DNA from: Silurus meridionalis
Lineage: Eukaryota > Chordata > Actinopteri > Siluriformes > Siluridae
Reading direction: 5' to 3'
Length of the DNA stretch: 64,000 nucleotides
Assembly (NCBI RefSeq): GCF_014805685.1
Contig: NC_060896.1
Location: forward strand, 9,567,389 to 9,631,388
Each line of letters opens with the position of its first letter. The first letter of the stretch is position 1. The notes beneath the pieces are model-generated. The model was not told the DNA's origin, did not search any database, and saw only the letters and a list, made by a program, of their open reading frames with translations. Shown here piece after piece: positions 61,206 to 64,000 of this stretch. A program made the translations under genes and the position numbers.

Positions 61206-61430
61206 TCAGCACTGCCAGGCTACAATTGCTGGGCCATTGAGCAAGGCTCTTTACCCTCAACTGCACTTTGCATAAAATTAGATTAATGTGGGGAAGTTTT
61301 AGCTCAGTGCTTGACATTGAAATGATCGAAAGGTTGTGAGTTCAAATCCCAACACTGACAAACTGCTAATGCTGAACTCTTGGGCAAGACCCTTGATCCT
61401 TACCTGCTCTTTTGAATTTTTTGGATTTTC
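61206..61430 (+). mobile_element. Two abutting fragments of a tRNA-like SINE
   Basis: 61206-61282 is a SINE body (GCACTGCCAGGCTACAATTG, CTGGGCCATTGAGCAAGGC, CCCTCAACTGCA). 61283-61430 restarts the family from its head: TTTTAGCTCAGTGCTTGACA (A-box region), GGTTGTGAGTTCAAATCCC (B box), then AACACTGACAAACTGCTAAT and GGGCAAGACCCTTGATCC. The order tail-then-head suggests tandem or nested insertion. Confidence 0.7.
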
Positions 61431-63612
61431 TCTGTATAATACTATGCTAAATTCCATAAATATGAGGATGATGATTCTTTTTTTGCATAGTTTTATTCTC
61501 TGGAGAGTTTTATAATCCTTTTTCCTGAATTGGTTTTTGAGTGACATTCCTATACTAAGGCAGAGCTGAGAAATCATCAGCATTTTATTGAGTTAGACAG
61601 CTAGCTAAAAGGAAAGTTTTATCTGCTTGATCTAAACCTTTTCATCCAGCCACTTTGTCAAAGAGACATTTTAATTTTCATGTTAGTTGGAAATATAAAA
61701 GTATTTTCTCCACAAATTTTATTTTAAAACCTGTAGGCTAATGGAAAGTAGCACTTTAGTCCTTCCAAGGTGCCATCACGTCTCAGGCCATCAGTAATGA
61801 AGGCTTGTAAGTATTTGAGATTTTACCTGTTAATGGAATGTAATTTTCCTTTTAGCTTGGATTCTCTTGTGTGCAGTTGTTCCTTTGGTGTAAAATTAAC
61901 AGATAACTGCAACATCTTAAAAGTCTTGCCACTTCAGTACAGATTTGATGCTTAGCAAAGAAAAGAACAGCATATTTCAAGAAATATATTCAATATGAAC
62001 CAAGCTTCAATCATTCATGATGTGTTTTTGTAGTGTTTAGTCAATTTAAATCAAGCTGTAATGCTTTTTCCCTCTTCGGCTGCATTACATTTGTTCCGGT
62101 TCCAGTCCGAGAGAGTCTGAAAGGAACTACAGAGCGGTTCAATTGCTGTGAGAAAGTGATTCGACCCCAAATCGACCCATGTAGGAAGTGAACTGAACAT
62201 GCCATTGGGTTGATGCAAGCTGTTAAATTGAGTTGTGAGGTACAAACTGAGCCTAAGGACAGACCTGTAGTATTCTAAAACATTTTTTAAATTACTGTTT
62301 TCTACTGATCCCTACACATTTCACAAATGTATGTTTATCAAGAGTGTTTTATGAGTATATATTTTAACTCTACACACCCCTCATACGATGATTTTAGGTT
62401 TTTTTATGTGCAGTGTGAAACCATGCTAGATTACATTAAAACAAAAGTATCAATTTTACAACAGCCATAACTAATTATAGGAAGTCTTCAGGATTTGTTT
62501 TGTACCCTTTGGGGATGTAGCAAAAGTTTGGTTTGTGCTTTCTGTATTTTCAGTGGAACATTGTTGTTTTTATAGTGAGGCTATAGCCTATTGTCAACCG
62601 AAGTTCAAACTGAGGGTCAGTTTTTAATTTGTTTGTTTACACACATACACCTTTGAAGGAATGAGTGAAAAGAAAATCTTAAACCAGAGGTCAAGATAAC
62701 AAAAAAACAGTCATTACAGGTGTATAGGACTCACCCCATCTGACCTCTTCTCAAGCCAGGAAATGGAAAGCTTTACTTTTCCTTCCGACATTTTGTCTTT
62801 CTCAAATACACACACTTGCAGGAAGGTTAAAGTGGCATTTCTTCTCAGGTGGCTGCATTGTGACAGCACATGCTACTGAAGCAGTTGATAAGGCAGCTAG
62901 TATACCGGCAATGAAACCTTTTTATCTGTCTCCTGTGCTTTACTAAAGTCTTTACCTTCAATTAAACTGACCTTCAGTGGAAAGCAGTGCATGCTCCATT
63001 TACCCAGTCAGATTTACCCATCTTTTTGCAATACCTATTCCTCTTTGCTCTCAAACCCACCCCTGCATTCTCTGCACATACGTCTCATTTGTACGCTTTC
63101 TTTTTTTCCACAGGAACAAGCAGCTTTTCTTTTGTGTTTGTTCTTTGCTCTGTCATAACTCCATTCTTCACACTTAGCAAACATCAAGAGCCCATTTCAG
63201 GAGGAGAGACAGGAAGAGGAAGAGTAGTTATTCCTACAGTTTTTTAATGGTCCTTTTGGATGTGGTTTTACTGCTGTCTGCTTTTCAAAATGTGTTTTGC
63301 TGTTGATATTTTTGACTTTTTTTATATTGTCATCTGTCAGGATTTCATAAATGCTCATGGTGGAACGTGGATTTTCATCTTCTCTTTATTGTTTACATGG
63401 GTTTATCTGTATACACAGCCATCTTCAAAATTATTTGAATCCATTTTATCCAGATCAGGAGTATGGTGTAGCTGGACCACCGGCAGAAAGTTACAGGGAT
63501 ATACCCTGGATGCGTTTTCATTCATACTTATAGACATTATCAGTTCACTTACCTGCTTGTTTTTCTGCGAGAAAGTATGAAACTAGAGCACCAGAAGAAA
63601 CCCATACAAATA
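61431..63612. other. Intron DNA, no gene seen
   Basis: No exon could be supported. See the rejected list for an acceptor-like site at 63315-63339. Confidence 0.4.
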
Positions 63613-64000
63613 CACAGATCAGTCATAAAATTTTGACATTATAACATTATAAATAATAATGATAAAAGAACACGGATTATCTCTTTATCATGGCACCTGT
63701 GAATGGGTGGGATACATTAGGCAGCAAGTGAATATTATGTCCTCAAAGTTGAAGTGTTAGAAGCAGGAAAAATGGGCAAGCCTAGGGATTTGAACGAGTT
63801 TGTTAAGGGCTAAATTGTAGTTTCTAGATGACTGGGTCAGAGCATCTACAAAACTGCAGCTCCTGTTGGATGTTCCCGGTCTTCAGTGGTCAGTATCTAT
63901 TAAAAGTGGGCCAAGGAAGGAACAGTGGTGAACCAGGGACAGGGTCATTGGCACGTGGGGAGACAAGGCTGTCTTGTGTGGTCTGATCCAACAGATGAGC
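63613..64000 (+). mobile_element. 5' part of a Tc1-type transposon, runs off the window
   Basis: Starts CACAGATCAGTCATAA after a TA. The untranslated leader has GAATGGGTGGGATACATTAG and AGCAAGTGAATATTATGTCC, typical of a well-known fish Tc1 element. Confidence 0.85.
63772..64000 (+). pseudogene. Tc1-type transposase, N-terminal part, broken
   Basis: The ATG at 63772 opens MGKPRDLNEFVKG and is stopped by TAA at 63811, TGA at 63829 and TAA at 63901 in the same frame. Between the stops the helix-turn-helix DNA-binding region is still readable (LGQSIYKTAAPVGCSRSSVV, KWAKEGTVV). About 20 bases are also deleted near 63945 relative to the usual sequence (GGGTCATTGGCACGTGGGG joins two blocks). The catalytic domain lies beyond the window. 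Confidence 0.85.

Noticed and set aside
63315..63580. Acceptor-like tract (TATATTGTCATCTGTCAG) followed by open frames, one reading NPFYPDQEYGVAGPPAES
   Set aside because: None of the frames resembles the second tetraspanin exon or another family I know, and no convincing donor ends the frame. Treated as chance.

Overview
The window reads as a teleost fish nuclear genome segment. It is AT-rich, dense in dinucleotide and tetranucleotide microsatellites, and carries several Tc1/mariner-type transposon relics, a hAT-type element, tRNA-derived SINEs and an L2-like non-LTR retrotransposon. The exact species cannot be read from the sequence. A catfish-like or related otophysan source is only a guess from the repeat types.

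Only one host gene piece can be supported: the first coding exon of a tetraspanin-9 (tspan9) gene on the plus strand. It lies at 8381-8443, is preceded by a convincing splice acceptor (AG at 8362-8363) and ends in frame at a consensus donor (GTAAGT from 8444). It encodes the short N-terminal tail and the start of transmembrane segment 1. A GC- and purine-rich stretch at about 7540-8340 is the likely promoter and 5' exon region. No later tetraspanin exon was found, so 8444-64000 is most simply the 5' portion of one very long first coding intron, and 1-7540 is 5' flank or upstream UTR-intron sequence.

Layout: 1-7540, flank with one full-length short Tc1-type element and a duplicated 190-bp dispersed repeat. 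7540-8443, promoter and first coding exon. 8444-20262, intron with long GT, CA, GA and AT arrays and three Tc1-type relics. 20263-31500, dense in transposons: a hAT-type element with near-identical 8-bp target duplications, two abutting Tc1-type relics, and two pairs of dispersed repeats. 31500-50570, SINEs, more short Tc1-type copies, a perfect 294-bp tandem duplication and a small mariner-type MITE. 50571-53014, a terminal-inverted-repeat element split by an L2-like LINE. 53015-64000, microsatellites, SINE fragments and, at the right edge, the 5' end of a decayed Tc1 transposase gene.

The most recurrent structure is a single short Tc1-type family, seen at least eleven times in 64 kb, that keeps only the C-terminal block of a transposase. 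No bacterial-type operon, CRISPR array, intact transposase or novel gene system was seen. The points most worth checking are the 90-codon in-frame extension upstream of the tspan9 start, the loss of one membrane-proximal cysteine in that exon, the perfect 294-bp duplication, and the nested transposon at 50.6-53.0 kb.
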